NCBI RefSeq assembly: GCF_900177665.1
Contig: NZ_FXAW01000010.1
Coordinates: forward strand, 62,001 to 126,000
Length of the DNA stretch: 64,000 nt
Direction: 5' to 3'
Origin: Marivirga sericea
GTDB lineage: Bacteria > Bacteroidota > Bacteroidia > Cytophagales > Cyclobacteriaceae
Shown: in pieces, positions 28,299 through 36,151 of the stretch
How positions within the stretch are numbered: the stretch's first letter is position 1
How the letters are laid out: each line of letters begins with the position of its first letter
Translations under genes and position numbers: made by a program
The notes under the pieces: model-generated
Told to the model about the DNA's origin: nothing
Seen by the model: only the letters and a program-made list of their open reading frames with translations
Database searches by the model: none

Positions 28299-28883
28299 CT
28301 ATTTTAATGCAAAACTGATCCCAAATCCTAGGATCAGTCCTCCTGGCGATATCAACTGCAATACTTGCTCAGAGATTGGTGACAATTGAGAGCCATCCTT
28401 GATAGCCCAAGGCTGTTCTCTAAAAGCGAATGAGTAGCCAAGATTAATAGTGAAGGTATTGTATTCTCCAAACCACCAGTTGTAGCCCATTTTCAAATTT
28501 ACAGTACTTAAGCTTTCAAATCGCATAGTTACTTCTTGAGCTGACCCTGAGCTTGTTTGAAATTCTACTTCGATATCCTCGATCCCTGACGAACGTACTA
28601 GGTTAATTCCCCAAGTAAAACCATGTCGATAAGATTGATCGTACCGAAGACCGAATGAAGTTCTAATCCCCCAAGCACTTATTCCAACTCCTGCTTGGGC
28701 AAAGAGTGTTTTATCAATAATATAATTTCCAGAAATACCTGCTATTCCTGTATAAGTATTAATCCCTGTCCCAAGCCCAAGATAAAACCTTGGCCGATCT
28801 TCGGGGTCATAATAATTTCCATCCTGAGCGCTTAAGTCCAAAGACATGCTAATCAGTATAAGAAAAAGTAAGGCTCTTTTCAT
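28299..28883 (-). CDS. Exported small beta-barrel-like protein of unknown function
   Basis: The 194-residue protein has a signal peptide (MKRALLFLILISMSLDLSAQ) and a mature part of alternating short hydrophobic strands and glycines (FYLGLGTGINTYTG, TFTINLGYSFAF), ending in LILGFGISFALK. This pattern fits a small outer-membrane beta-barrel of about eight strands. No family motif is recognisable. It is a single gene; 236 bp without clear signals separates it from the desaturase gene. Confidence 0.75.
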   Translation of the reverse strand: MKRALLFLILISMSLDLSAQDGNYYDPEDRPRFYLGLGTGINTYTGIAGISGNYIIDKTLFAQAGVGISAWGIRTSFGLRYDQSYRHGFTWGINLVRSSGIEDIEVEFQTSSGSAQEVTMRFESLSTVNLKMGYNWWFGEYNTFTINLGYSFAFREQPWAIKDGSQLSPISEQVLQLISPGGLILGFGISFALK

Positions 28884-28935
28884 CGAAATTTTGTGCTGAG
28901 TTTGTTAATAATCTGACCACTATAGCACCGAATTA

Positions 28936-28943
28936 CAAAAATA
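28936..28943 (-). promoter_or_regulatory. Candidate -7 box of the 28299-28883 gene
   Basis: On the minus strand this reads TATTTTTG, matching the Bacteroidota TAnnTTTG consensus, about 53 bp before the start codon. I see no matching TTG element at the proper distance, so the call is weak. Confidence 0.35.
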
Positions 28944-29162
28944 TAGATTTTATATTAATAACCTATTAGGCTACATATTCCTGTTTCATCTATAAAAGAA
29001 AGCACTATTCTTTCCTTTTGATTTAAACTGTGGAAAGGATGAACCCAAAAAGGAGTGTTCATAACATTGAAAGACCTTCTCCAAAAAATTAAAATGTGCA
29101 CATAAAAAATAATACCTTGCGGCCTCGTTCCAAGATGGAAACCTAAATACAATCACATTTAC

Positions 29163-30158
29163 ATGAATATTTATCAACAAATAACCGCTGAAATTAAGGC
29201 AGCTGATCACATTGTCATTACCTCTCACAAGTCTCCTGATGGAGATTCAATCGGGAGCTCATTGGGTCTTTTGCGCTTTATCGAAAAACTAGGCTGCACT
29301 GCTAGGGTTTGTCAACCAGATCCGGCTCCAGCCTTTTTAGATTGGTTGGATACTTCTTCTTTTTTGGTGATGACGGAAAAACCAGAAGCTGTGACAGAAG
29401 CTTTCAAAACTGCAGATTTAATTTTTTGCCTGGACTACAATGCCACTAACCGTGTTGGATCTGCCATGCAAGAATTGCTGGAAGTGAGCGATTGTAAAAA
29501 GATCATGATTGATCACCATTTAGATCCTGAAGACTTTGCCACTTTGAGTGTGTCTAAAACTAGTGCTTCCTCTACCTCAGAGTTGATCGTAGAACTTATC
29601 GAGCAGTCAGAAAATGCAGCGCTACTTGACTCAGAAATTGGAACACCACTATATCTTGGAATATTGACCGATACGGGTAGTTTCCGATTTCCTTCCACTA
29701 GTCCACGCACTCATCAAGTTTTAGCCAGAATATTGACTGCAGGAGTAGAGCATCACTTGATTCATGAAGCATTAAGTGATAATAACACAGCAAGCAAGTT
29801 ACGTTTGCAGGGCTACGCTATGTCTGAAAAGCTGGAGATTATGGATGATTACCAAGTGGCCATTATTTCCTTATCGAAAGAAGAATTGGCGAAGTATGAT
29901 TACCAAAAAGGAGATACTGATAACCTGGCCAATCAAGCTTTATCGATTACAGGAATGAAAGCTGCTGTTGTCTTCACAGAACGAGACGGCATCATCAAAA
30001 TGTCATTCCGTTCGAAAGGAGAAAACCCTGTAAATATATTAGCTTCCGAAAACTTTAATGGAGGTGGTCATGCTAATGCTGCAGGCGGCATGAGCGAATT
30101 ATCAGTCAACGAAACTTTAGATAAGATTAAAAGCTTGGTACCGAAATATTTTTCGTGA
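29163..30158 (+). CDS. nrnA: DHH family phosphoesterase, NrnA-like oligoribonuclease/pAp phosphatase
   Basis: This 331-residue DHH/DHHA1 protein should degrade nano-RNAs and dephosphorylate pAp in the cytoplasm. Metal-binding motifs are SHKSPDGDSIGSSLG (H22, D26, D28), D91 in LDYNATNRVG, and IDHHLDP (D117, H118, H119). The DHHA1 domain ends with the nucleotide-binding glycine motif FNGGGHANAAGG near residue 300. Length is normal for NrnA. It is a single transcription unit with a hairpin terminator 10 bp after the stop. The upstream 280 bp has no clear promoter box. Confidence 0.92.
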   Translation: MNIYQQITAEIKAADHIVITSHKSPDGDSIGSSLGLLRFIEKLGCTARVCQPDPAPAFLDWLDTSSFLVMTEKPEAVTEAFKTADLIFCLDYNATNRVGSAMQELLEVSDCKKIMIDHHLDPEDFATLSVSKTSASSTSELIVELIEQSENAALLDSEIGTPLYLGILTDTGSFRFPSTSPRTHQVLARILTAGVEHHLIHEALSDNNTASKLRLQGYAMSEKLEIMDDYQVAIISLSKEELAKYDYQKGDTDNLANQALSITGMKAAVVFTERDGIIKMSFRSKGENPVNILASENFNGGGHANAAGGMSELSVNETLDKIKSLVPKYFS

Positions 30159-30167
30159 AAAGGCAAG

Positions 30168-30217
30168 GCTTGATCAACAGCAAAACCTCGGCCATTGCAG
30201 ATTGATCAAGCTTTCTC
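30168..30217 (+). terminator. Terminator after nrnA
   Basis: GCTTGATCAA at 30168-30177 pairs perfectly with TTGATCAAGC at 30202-30211, followed by TTTCTCT. The loop is long (24 nt) but the stem is perfect and starts 10 bp after the nrnA stop codon. Confidence 0.6.
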
Positions 30218-30259
30218 TCCATGGAAAATATGCGAAGTAATTTAAAGAAATTTTGCGCA

Positions 30260-30685
30260 TTATTCTTCTGCCAATTCTTTTAACTTTTCGTTCATAGATT
30301 GAAACCCTTTTTTGGTATTCTCTAGATTTAAAAAGCCAACTAATATCCCTTTGAATTTTTCACTATGCTTAAAGGTTGTTGTATCATTTCTATTATCAAT
30401 GAGCTCAAATTTGTGCTCTCCGTCAAACAGTCCTTGAAAAAGCAAATGCCCAATCCACTTTAATTCCTTATTTGCTTGAAAAGTTAGAATTGTCGGTTCA
30501 AAGGTCATCAGTTTTGATTCTGGCGGTTCAATTTTAACCGTGATTTTATTTCCTGCTTTCACTTCTCCGCTGACTGATTTAATGAAGGGGTTCCAGTTCG
30601 GATACTCAGAAAAATTTGTTAGAATCGACCAAATTTTTTCTGGTGTAGCCTTTATCAGTATTTCTGTTTTGATTTCTTTTGCCAT
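30260..30685 (-). CDS. SRPBCC (START-like) domain protein
   Basis: From the ATG at 30685 this is a 141-residue protein with the helix-grip fold of the SRPBCC superfamily: EILIKATPEKIWSILTNFSE at the start, the WNPFIKSVSGEV segment, the central strand ELKWIGHLLFQGLFDGEHKF, and a C-terminal helix closing the hydrophobic pocket (KKGFQSMNEKLKELAEE). The longer frame to 30781 adds 32 residues without family similarity and was rejected. Such proteins bind hydrophobic ligands; none can be named. A Crp/Fnr-type regulator gene lies 100 bp upstream on the same strand. Confidence 0.88.
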   Translation of the reverse strand: MAKEIKTEILIKATPEKIWSILTNFSEYPNWNPFIKSVSGEVKAGNKITVKIEPPESKLMTFEPTILTFQANKELKWIGHLLFQGLFDGEHKFELIDNRNDTTTFKHSEKFKGILVGFLNLENTKKGFQSMNEKLKELAEE

Positions 30686-30785
30686 TGTCTTTGTATTAAA
30701 AAAGTATTGTAAAATAATTTCCGTTTGGATTACCTTACAAAGGTCATACATAACAATTGCTTTACTCTTGACAAATATCAAGGAA

Positions 30786-31358
30786 TCATAAAAGTTGTTT
30801 TTTCCTTACCCTACTAAATGTCTCTGGTGTCATTCCGAGCATTGATGCAATGTATTGCAAGGGCACTTGATTAAATAACTCTTTATTGTTCTCAAAAAAG
30901 TGTTCGTACCTCTCTTCTGCAGTCATAGATAAATGACTAAAAATTCTGTCTTCTAAAATGGCAAAACATTTCCCAATAAACAACTTTTCAAGTTCATGCC
31001 ATTGCGGAACGAGGCTTCCGATTTTTTCATAATCCGTTCTGTTAATAGTATAAAGAACGGTATCAGTTAAAGCTTGAATTGTCCAGCGGGCAGGTTCATT
31101 GAATAACAAACTGGAAAGATCTGTTACAAAATATGATGGTGTTGAAATCCATTGGGTTACTTCCTTATCTTCTGTTGTTTTATAGATTCTCAAATAACCC
31201 GATTTAATAAAACTGAGCTTATTGCATTGGTTTCCAGTTTTCAAAAAATAGTCTCCCTTTTTAATGGTTTCTAATTGGAATAAAGAACTTACCGTTTTTA
31301 GATCTTCTTTTTGAAAGACTCCGAAATAAGATTTTATATTTTGTTCAAGCTCTGTCAT
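30786..31358 (-). CDS. Crp/Fnr family transcriptional regulator
   Basis: The 190-residue protein has a cyclic-nucleotide-binding-like beta-roll (about 20-115, KKGDYFLKTGNQCNKLSFIKSG within it), a dimerisation helix, and a C-terminal helix-turn-helix (VPLQYIASMLGMTPETFSRVRK). It has no FNR cysteine cluster, and the cAMP-contact residues are not conserved, as is usual in Bacteroidota members. The ATG at 31358 (MTELEQNIKSYF) matches the family start; the frame to 31400 adds 14 residues. It may control the SRPBCC gene downstream, but this is only suggested by position. Confidence 0.9.
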   Translation of the reverse strand: MTELEQNIKSYFGVFQKEDLKTVSSLFQLETIKKGDYFLKTGNQCNKLSFIKSGYLRIYKTTEDKEVTQWISTPSYFVTDLSSLLFNEPARWTIQALTDTVLYTINRTDYEKIGSLVPQWHELEKLFIGKCFAILEDRIFSHLSMTAEERYEHFFENNKELFNQVPLQYIASMLGMTPETFSRVRKKQLL

Positions 31359-31501
31359 TTTTTTTCTAATTAAGTATGATGAAGATCCATTTTTAAACAA
31401 TGAAAAAAAAGCTCTGTAAAAGATAATGTTGAAAAACCCTCGATCTTGAGGCTAGGTGAAAAAGCAAGACTGATCACCTTGTCCCCAAGTAAAAAGTAAA
31501 G

Positions 31502-31523
31502 CACGGGAGCTTTTCCTCCCGTG
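31502..31523 (-). terminator. Hairpin terminator of the T9SS type A protein gene
   Basis: CACGGGAG at 31502-31509 pairs with CTCCCGTG at 31516-31523 around a 6-nt loop. On the minus strand it is followed by CTTTACTTTTTAC, a moderate U-rich tail. It lies 17 bp after the stop codon at 31540. Confidence 0.75.
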
Positions 31524-31539
31524 GTTTTAAAGTGAATTG

Positions 31540-33378
31540 CTATTCCTTAATAATTCTTTTTATCGTTTTTTTACCATTGAGATTGATATTGCAAATGTAA
31601 ATACCCTTTTTCCAATCGGTAATATCGATCCTCAATTTTTGTTCTTTTAAGCTAGCTTTATATACTTCTTTCCCTGAAAAATTGCTGATGCTTACGGAGG
31701 CTTCGTTCAGCATCTCTTCTTTTGAAAAGTCAATGGTCACGTAGTCTTTCGCAGGGTTAGGGAATATATCCACTACAAGATCCTCTGGCTCTGTTGGGTC
31801 ACCTTCTCCATTACCATCAATAATACCATGAGCAAGTTCAACCTCATCATTTGGCAATCCTATAATTTCCCGCTTACAGCAAGCAACTTTGAAAAATATA
31901 TCCACAGCATCCCATTGTGGACCTACTGCTAGTCTAAATTTATACACTTTATCAGGTCTCAACTGATAGCCTTGTGGCAGAAAATCAGTAATATCAATAT
32001 CGTTTGGAGCTTGTCCGGAATTGACCCAATCTGAGTGTAATACATTAATATCTGTCCAGCTCATAAGATCAAATTCTGAGAGACCAACAAAATATCGATC
32101 TTCATTGCAACTGGCAGAGCCGTCTACCAACAAAGCATCAACCAGACAAATTTCTGCTACTTCTATTGGTCCATACATTGAATTTAACTCCAACATTTGG
32201 TTTGGGTATCTGAATTCTGCCGCAGCTGTAGAGCTACTTCCTATTTCACATTCAGAACAGTTGAAGACCTGATAATAAGGTTTTCGGATAGTGCTCATGT
32301 CGGTGCCTTGATTGCTTTTGTCCCCCGCAATAATAAATTGACAATTGTTAAAAGCAGGAGCCCAAGAACCATTAATGTTTCCATCCTCCTGATAATTACG
32401 AACCAAACTATTGTTGGCAGCATACAATCTTGCAAAGGCTCTTGAACTACTCGTCCAAGAAAGAAGTAATTTATCATTAGCATCAACATTCACTTTTGCT
32501 ATTTTCTTTGGACTTAGTGTAGTAGTGCTATTTCCGGAGATCTTTTTGACCCCTGAAAGTCCATTTACATAGAAAACATCACCGTTTTTCCTCAAAGCTA
32601 CCTGATGTGAATTGTTAATCGCTAAACTTATCCTTTTGAATCCGCCATAAAAGGAGTAGCTATTAGTGACAGTTGAATTAGCAGGTGAAGCAGCATTGTA
32701 AGCATACTTTTTTATATCTGCCAGATTGCTAGAAGATACACCTCTTGAATAGCCAATTAAAATATGACCGTCATTGTAATCCATAGAATGTGCTCTAAGC
32801 TTATAGCTGGGAAGATCAAGGTGTGTCACATGATCCACCGCAATTTCACCTTTGTAAGAAAGCCCAGCACTGTAGCTTTCGATCTTTAGTTTATCATTAT
32901 TAAAGCGAGACACCAACACATCCATCTCGTCCGTTAAAGCTAAATCTATAGCCGGATCACTATCGAAGTGATCTACAATCTTCTGACCTGTCTGAATTCC
33001 AGAAGTATTATATCTATTTAGGACAAGTTTTGTATGAGCATCATAATCATTGAAACCCAGAACATAAATATTGTTATCTGAAGAAATCTTAACTATACTT
33101 GCACTGGATCCAAGATTAAAAACAGGGATATCCTGAACTAATGGTGAACCAAGGTTATCGAAAATAGTCATAAAAGTACCTGGAGAGCCAGAGCTCACAG
33201 ACATAGGGGCATTCTCATTTCCGTAGGTTACCACTATATAGTGATCATTTAAATCACTATCCACATTCCAGTGTGATTGTGTATAGTTTGATGCAGGTGA
33301 TGAAGGGGTAACCACCAATTGCGCTGTGCCCGTTGTGGCAAATAATAAAGCAATGAAAAGTAAAATGTAAGTTTTCAT
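31540..33378 (-). CDS. T9SS type A sorting domain-containing secreted protein
   Basis: The 612-residue protein has a signal peptide (MKTYILLFIALLFATTGTAQ), a long region of short beta-repeats that resembles a propeller or delta-60-like array (about 20-360), a cysteine-containing region (NCSECEIGSS, then KVACCKRE), and a C-terminal type A sorting domain (VDIFPNPAKDYVTIDF ... WKKGIYICNINLNGKKT) at about 535-612. It should pass the outer membrane through T9SS and be released or anchored to the surface. Function is not recognisable. A 6-bp hairpin lies in its 5' leader at 33415-33430. Confidence 0.88.
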   Translation of the reverse strand: MKTYILLFIALLFATTGTAQLVVTPSSPASNYTQSHWNVDSDLNDHYIVVTYGNENAPMSVSSGSPGTFMTIFDNLGSPLVQDIPVFNLGSSASIVKISSDNNIYVLGFNDYDAHTKLVLNRYNTSGIQTGQKIVDHFDSDPAIDLALTDEMDVLVSRFNNDKLKIESYSAGLSYKGEIAVDHVTHLDLPSYKLRAHSMDYNDGHILIGYSRGVSSSNLADIKKYAYNAASPANSTVTNSYSFYGGFKRISLAINNSHQVALRKNGDVFYVNGLSGVKKISGNSTTTLSPKKIAKVNVDANDKLLLSWTSSSRAFARLYAANNSLVRNYQEDGNINGSWAPAFNNCQFIIAGDKSNQGTDMSTIRKPYYQVFNCSECEIGSSSTAAAEFRYPNQMLELNSMYGPIEVAEICLVDALLVDGSASCNEDRYFVGLSEFDLMSWTDINVLHSDWVNSGQAPNDIDITDFLPQGYQLRPDKVYKFRLAVGPQWDAVDIFFKVACCKREIIGLPNDEVELAHGIIDGNGEGDPTEPEDLVVDIFPNPAKDYVTIDFSKEEMLNEASVSISNFSGKEVYKASLKEQKLRIDITDWKKGIYICNINLNGKKTIKRIIKE

Positions 33379-33586
33379 AATTGTTGAATTTATTGGGTGA
33401 AAAAATTATTTAGAGGAGGGAATCCCCTCCGGTTTTGATTGCAATCACCCTTATATCAACAGTTTTGAAATTTGTTACCCTTGTCGCTAATATTGCATTC
33501 TATATCCCTATGTTCTGAACATTAAACTGATTCCTTTTGATTCATAATTTAATTAAAGCATCTCTTCTTTCTGCTGAATCAAAAAA
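33379..33586. other. Leader region of the T9SS type A gene
   Basis: About 210 bp without a gene. A compact hairpin (GGAGGG at 33415-33420, CCCTCC at 33425-33430) lies about 37 bp before the start codon at 33378, where it would be in the 5' leader. I find no TAnnTTTG on the minus strand. Confidence 0.4.
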
Positions 33587-33610
33587 AAGCACGCATTTAC
33601 ATGCATGCTT
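33587..33610 (-). terminator. Strong intrinsic terminator of a minus-strand transcript
   Basis: AAGCACGCAT at 33587-33596 pairs with ATGCATGCTT at 33601-33610 (one mismatch, 4-nt loop). On the minus strand the stem runs straight into eight T. It closes the transcript that comes from the small frame at 33609-33785 or from the MotA/TolQ-like gene at 33861-34214. Confidence 0.85.
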
Positions 33611-33785
33611 ATGTTTCGAATAAAAAGCCAGAGATAGATTCATGAGACCAAACTATCACCTGACCATTATGGAAACGGCTACTTTTTAATGATTTGAAAG
33701 ATGAAGTTTTTTCATAAGCTTGATGTGGATCAATCGTGCCTGCCTCATTGACCATTGGAATTCTTATCATTAGAAGGATATCCAT
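33609..33785 (-). CDS. Possible small gene of 58 codons ending at a terminator
   Basis: An ATG at 33785 opens a 58-codon frame whose TAA overlaps the stem of a strong terminator. The peptide is polar and looks protein-like (IRIPMVNEAGTIDPHQAYEK, then SSRFHNGQVIVWSHES). I recognise no family. The region further upstream (33815-33860) contains a degraded copy of part of it, in which SRFHNGQ-like codons become SHFYSSQ. It may be a small gene, or the eroded tail of a duplicated larger one. It lies 75 bp downstream of the MotA/TolQ-like gene on the same strand. Confidence 0.35.
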   Translation of the reverse strand: MDILLMIRIPMVNEAGTIDPHQAYEKTSSFKSLKSSRFHNGQVIVWSHESISGFLFET

Positions 33786-33860
33786 GAAGTCTGAATGCTC
33801 AAGAAATTGGCAGCCCTAGCCTCGCGACTAGGCCATTGCCTGACTACTATAGAAATGACT

Positions 33861-34214
33861 TTATTTCTTTATAAAATTGAAAGCGATTTTTACGGCTTTA
33901 GCCAAAAGAAAAATTATGAATCCGTAAATAGTGACGTAGGAAGATACCTTTAAACCTCCGGCCAATATGGCCTGCGAAACTTCGCCCATCATTTCTATTC
34001 CTTTAAAGGCCTCAAAAAGACCGATAACCTGACCAAATATGCCAAACACAAAAGCAAACAATGCCAGCTCCTGATTAATTTTTAGCCATCTCTCGGACTT
34101 ATTTTTTAAAGCTAAAATGGAGGTTATTATAACTCCTATAAAAAGGACCGTTAAGCTTCCCATAAATTCGATTCCACCCTCAATAAGTATTTCAATAATA
34201 TTCATAGTATTCAT
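33861..34214 (-). CDS. MotA/TolQ/ExbB-like membrane protein, short form
   Basis: The 117-residue protein has three hydrophobic segments (about 15-36, 50-65 and 90-110). The core FVFGIFGQVIGLFEAFKGIE followed by AILAGGLKVSSYVTIYGFI resembles the proton-channel helices of the MotA/TolQ/ExbB family. It is half the usual length and lacks the large cytoplasmic loop. Stand-alone short forms occur in Bacteroidota. No ExbD/TolR/MotB partner is encoded nearby, so whether it forms a channel is unknown. Translation may begin at the second ATG (codon 4). Confidence 0.7.
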   Translation of the reverse strand: MNTMNIIEILIEGGIEFMGSLTVLFIGVIITSILALKNKSERWLKINQELALFAFVFGIFGQVIGLFEAFKGIEMMGEVSQAILAGGLKVSSYVTIYGFIIFLLAKAVKIAFNFIKK

Positions 34215-34354
34215 AGTATTCTATTTTTTGATGATGCACAATTATAAATGATGTACTTGAATTCATTTTTTATTATCGATGGTTTTCCACTGAATGAAGG
34301 TAAACAACATCTTTTATACTGTAACAGGTCATTCTTGCTTTCCACCTACTCAAA

Positions 34355-35416
34355 GTGGTATTTTATCGATTAAAGGTGTTTCTTGTCAAATCTTGTATAA
34401 TTTTACAGCTCGTGATTCGCATAATCTATCATATCGCCTTTTGGCTGCTTTCTTTTTTGCTCTGTGCTTTTTTATTGAGCTATGATAATAATTGGACTGA
34501 AGCTTTGCTGCTATCTTTTGTTTATTTACCAGTTACCGTTTCAGTTGCTTATGTCATTTCTTACTTTCTCATTCCAAAATTTCTTTTAAGAGGAAAACAA
34601 CTAAAATTTGTACTCTATACTTTATACCTGCTCGTAGGGGCAATATACACTACGCTTATCCTTAATACTTTCGTTTTTATTTCAGTGGCTGATTACCAAT
34701 ATAATTTGATGCCGCCTGCAACTCGGGATTTTGCTATTTTGAATGCCGTTTTGTTTTTAATTGTGCTGCTTTTTGTGGCGATAAGCAGTATTGAAAAGCT
34801 AGTAACCACAGAGAAGGAAAAGAACGAGGCCATTGAAAGTATGGCACAGGCGGAGCTCCGTTTCTTAAAAAGCCAATTGAACCCACATTTTTTATTCAAC
34901 ACCATGAATAATCTCTATGCCTTAAGCCTAAAAAAATCTGATAAAGCTCCAGAATTAATTCTGCGCTTAAGCGCCTTGCTGGAATATATTTTGGAACACA
35001 GCAAAAATGATCTAATCTCTCTTAAAGATGAAATTGACATATTGGAAGACTATATTTATGTAGAAAGCTTTCGCTTCGGAGATCGATTAACTATAAAAAA
35101 AGAAAATTCAATTGTTGAAAAGAGTGCTATCCAAATACCTCCATTGTTACTGATTACGCTGATGGAGAATTGCTTTAAGCATGGAGGGAAAAATAATACA
35201 GGGAAGATAAATATAGAATATTCATTTCACAAAATTGACGATATACTGCGCATCACATTTTGCAATAACTTTATTGAGCAAGGAGAAAATTCAAAAGCCA
35301 TCGGGCTTCAAAATATCGAGAGTCAATTGTCATATATTTATAGAAATGACTATGAAATGAAAAAGACTATGGTAGATAATTGGTTTAAAATCGAAATAGA
35401 AATTCCTACAAAATGA
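34355..35416 (+). CDS. LytS/YehU-type sensor histidine kinase
   Basis: The protein has four hydrophobic segments in its first 145 residues, a short coiled linker, and a His_kinase (PF06580) domain with the phospho-accepting H178 in LKSQLNPHFLFNTMNNLYAL, followed by an ATPase domain (LMENCFKHGG as the N-box, GLQNIESQL as the G-box). It has no separate sensor domain, so the stimulus is probably sensed by the membrane part. The frame has no early ATG; GTG at 34355 is the most upstream start, and GTG at 34412 is possible. Its stop overlaps the start of the LytTR regulator by 4 bp (ATGA). Confidence 0.9.
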   Translation: MVFYRLKVFLVKSCIILQLVIRIIYHIAFWLLSFLLCAFLLSYDNNWTEALLLSFVYLPVTVSVAYVISYFLIPKFLLRGKQLKFVLYTLYLLVGAIYTTLILNTFVFISVADYQYNLMPPATRDFAILNAVLFLIVLLFVAISSIEKLVTTEKEKNEAIESMAQAELRFLKSQLNPHFLFNTMNNLYALSLKKSDKAPELILRLSALLEYILEHSKNDLISLKDEIDILEDYIYVESFRFGDRLTIKKENSIVEKSAIQIPPLLLITLMENCFKHGGKNNTGKINIEYSFHKIDDILRITFCNNFIEQGENSKAIGLQNIESQLSYIYRNDYEMKKTMVDNWFKIEIEIPTK

Positions 35417-36084
35417 AAGTTTGGAAATGTATTATAGCAGATGACGAACCTTTAGCTCGCGAACTGATCAGTGATTATGTTGCTAAGGTCCCATTTCTGG
35501 ATTTGAAAGGTGCCTTCACTAATGCATGGGAAGTAAGAGATTATCTGCGAACGAACACTGTTGACTTGCTTTTCATCGATATCGAAATGCCGGGTCTTGA
35601 TGGGCTCACTTTTATAAAAAGCTATCCTATTCAACCGAAAGTGATTTTCATCACAGCCCATAGAAAATATGCGGTAGAGGCTTTCGAAGTCAGAGCTTTA
35701 GATTATTTGCTGAAACCTATTTCATTCGAACGATTTTTGAAAGCAGTGAATGAACTAGATACTAAAAGCTCGGAAGCTAGTATTCCGTCCAAACATATTT
35801 TTATTTCTATTGACCGCCAACAGTTTAAAGTTGCCCTTGACAGCATTTTGTATATCGAATCTAAAGGAGATTATCTCAAATTCATTATGCAAGAAGGCAA
35901 GCCCCTTATCACTAAGATGACTTTAAAGTCTCTTGATTTACCTGATAACTTTACCCAAATACACCGATCCTTTATTGTAAACGAAGATAAAATTGAAGCT
36001 TTTCAAAAAGACAAAGTGAAGGTTGGGGAGGATTGGTTGACTATTTCAAGGTCATTTAGGAGGAATATTTCTTTTGGGGGTTAA
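35413..36084 (+). CDS. LytTR family response regulator
   Basis: The 223-residue regulator has a receiver domain (IADDEPLARELI at the start, phospho-acceptor D56 in LLFIDIEMPGLDG, and conserved TAH and KP segments) and a C-terminal LytTR DNA-binding domain (about 125-223, with SILYIESKGDYLKF and QIHRSFIVNEDKIEAF). It is translated together with the histidine kinase upstream. Its targets cannot be told from the sequence. The last codons lie within an 11-bp direct repeat that recurs 63 bp downstream. Confidence 0.93.
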   Translation: MKVWKCIIADDEPLARELISDYVAKVPFLDLKGAFTNAWEVRDYLRTNTVDLLFIDIEMPGLDGLTFIKSYPIQPKVIFITAHRKYAVEAFEVRALDYLLKPISFERFLKAVNELDTKSSEASIPSKHIFISIDRQQFKVALDSILYIESKGDYLKFIMQEGKPLITKMTLKSLDLPDNFTQIHRSFIVNEDKIEAFQKDKVKVGEDWLTISRSFRRNISFGG

Positions 36085-36146
36085 ATAATTGTAGAGAGGC
36101 GATACATCGCCTCTCCACCATCCATCATTTCCCCCTTTGGGGGTTA
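36073..36146. repeat. Hairpin element flanked by 11-bp direct repeats
   Basis: TTTGGGGGTTA occurs at 36073-36083, overlapping the stop codon of the LytTR gene, and again at 36136-36146. Between them is a perfect 10-bp inverted repeat (GAGAGGCGAT at 36094-36103, ATCGCCTCTC at 36106-36115). The second copy is part of CCCCCTTTGGGGG followed by TTAGGGGG. The hairpin may end transcripts from the convergent LytTR and fhs genes, though U-tracts are lacking. The arrangement also looks like a small dispersed repeat element. Confidence 0.55.
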
Positions 36147-36151
36147 GGGGG

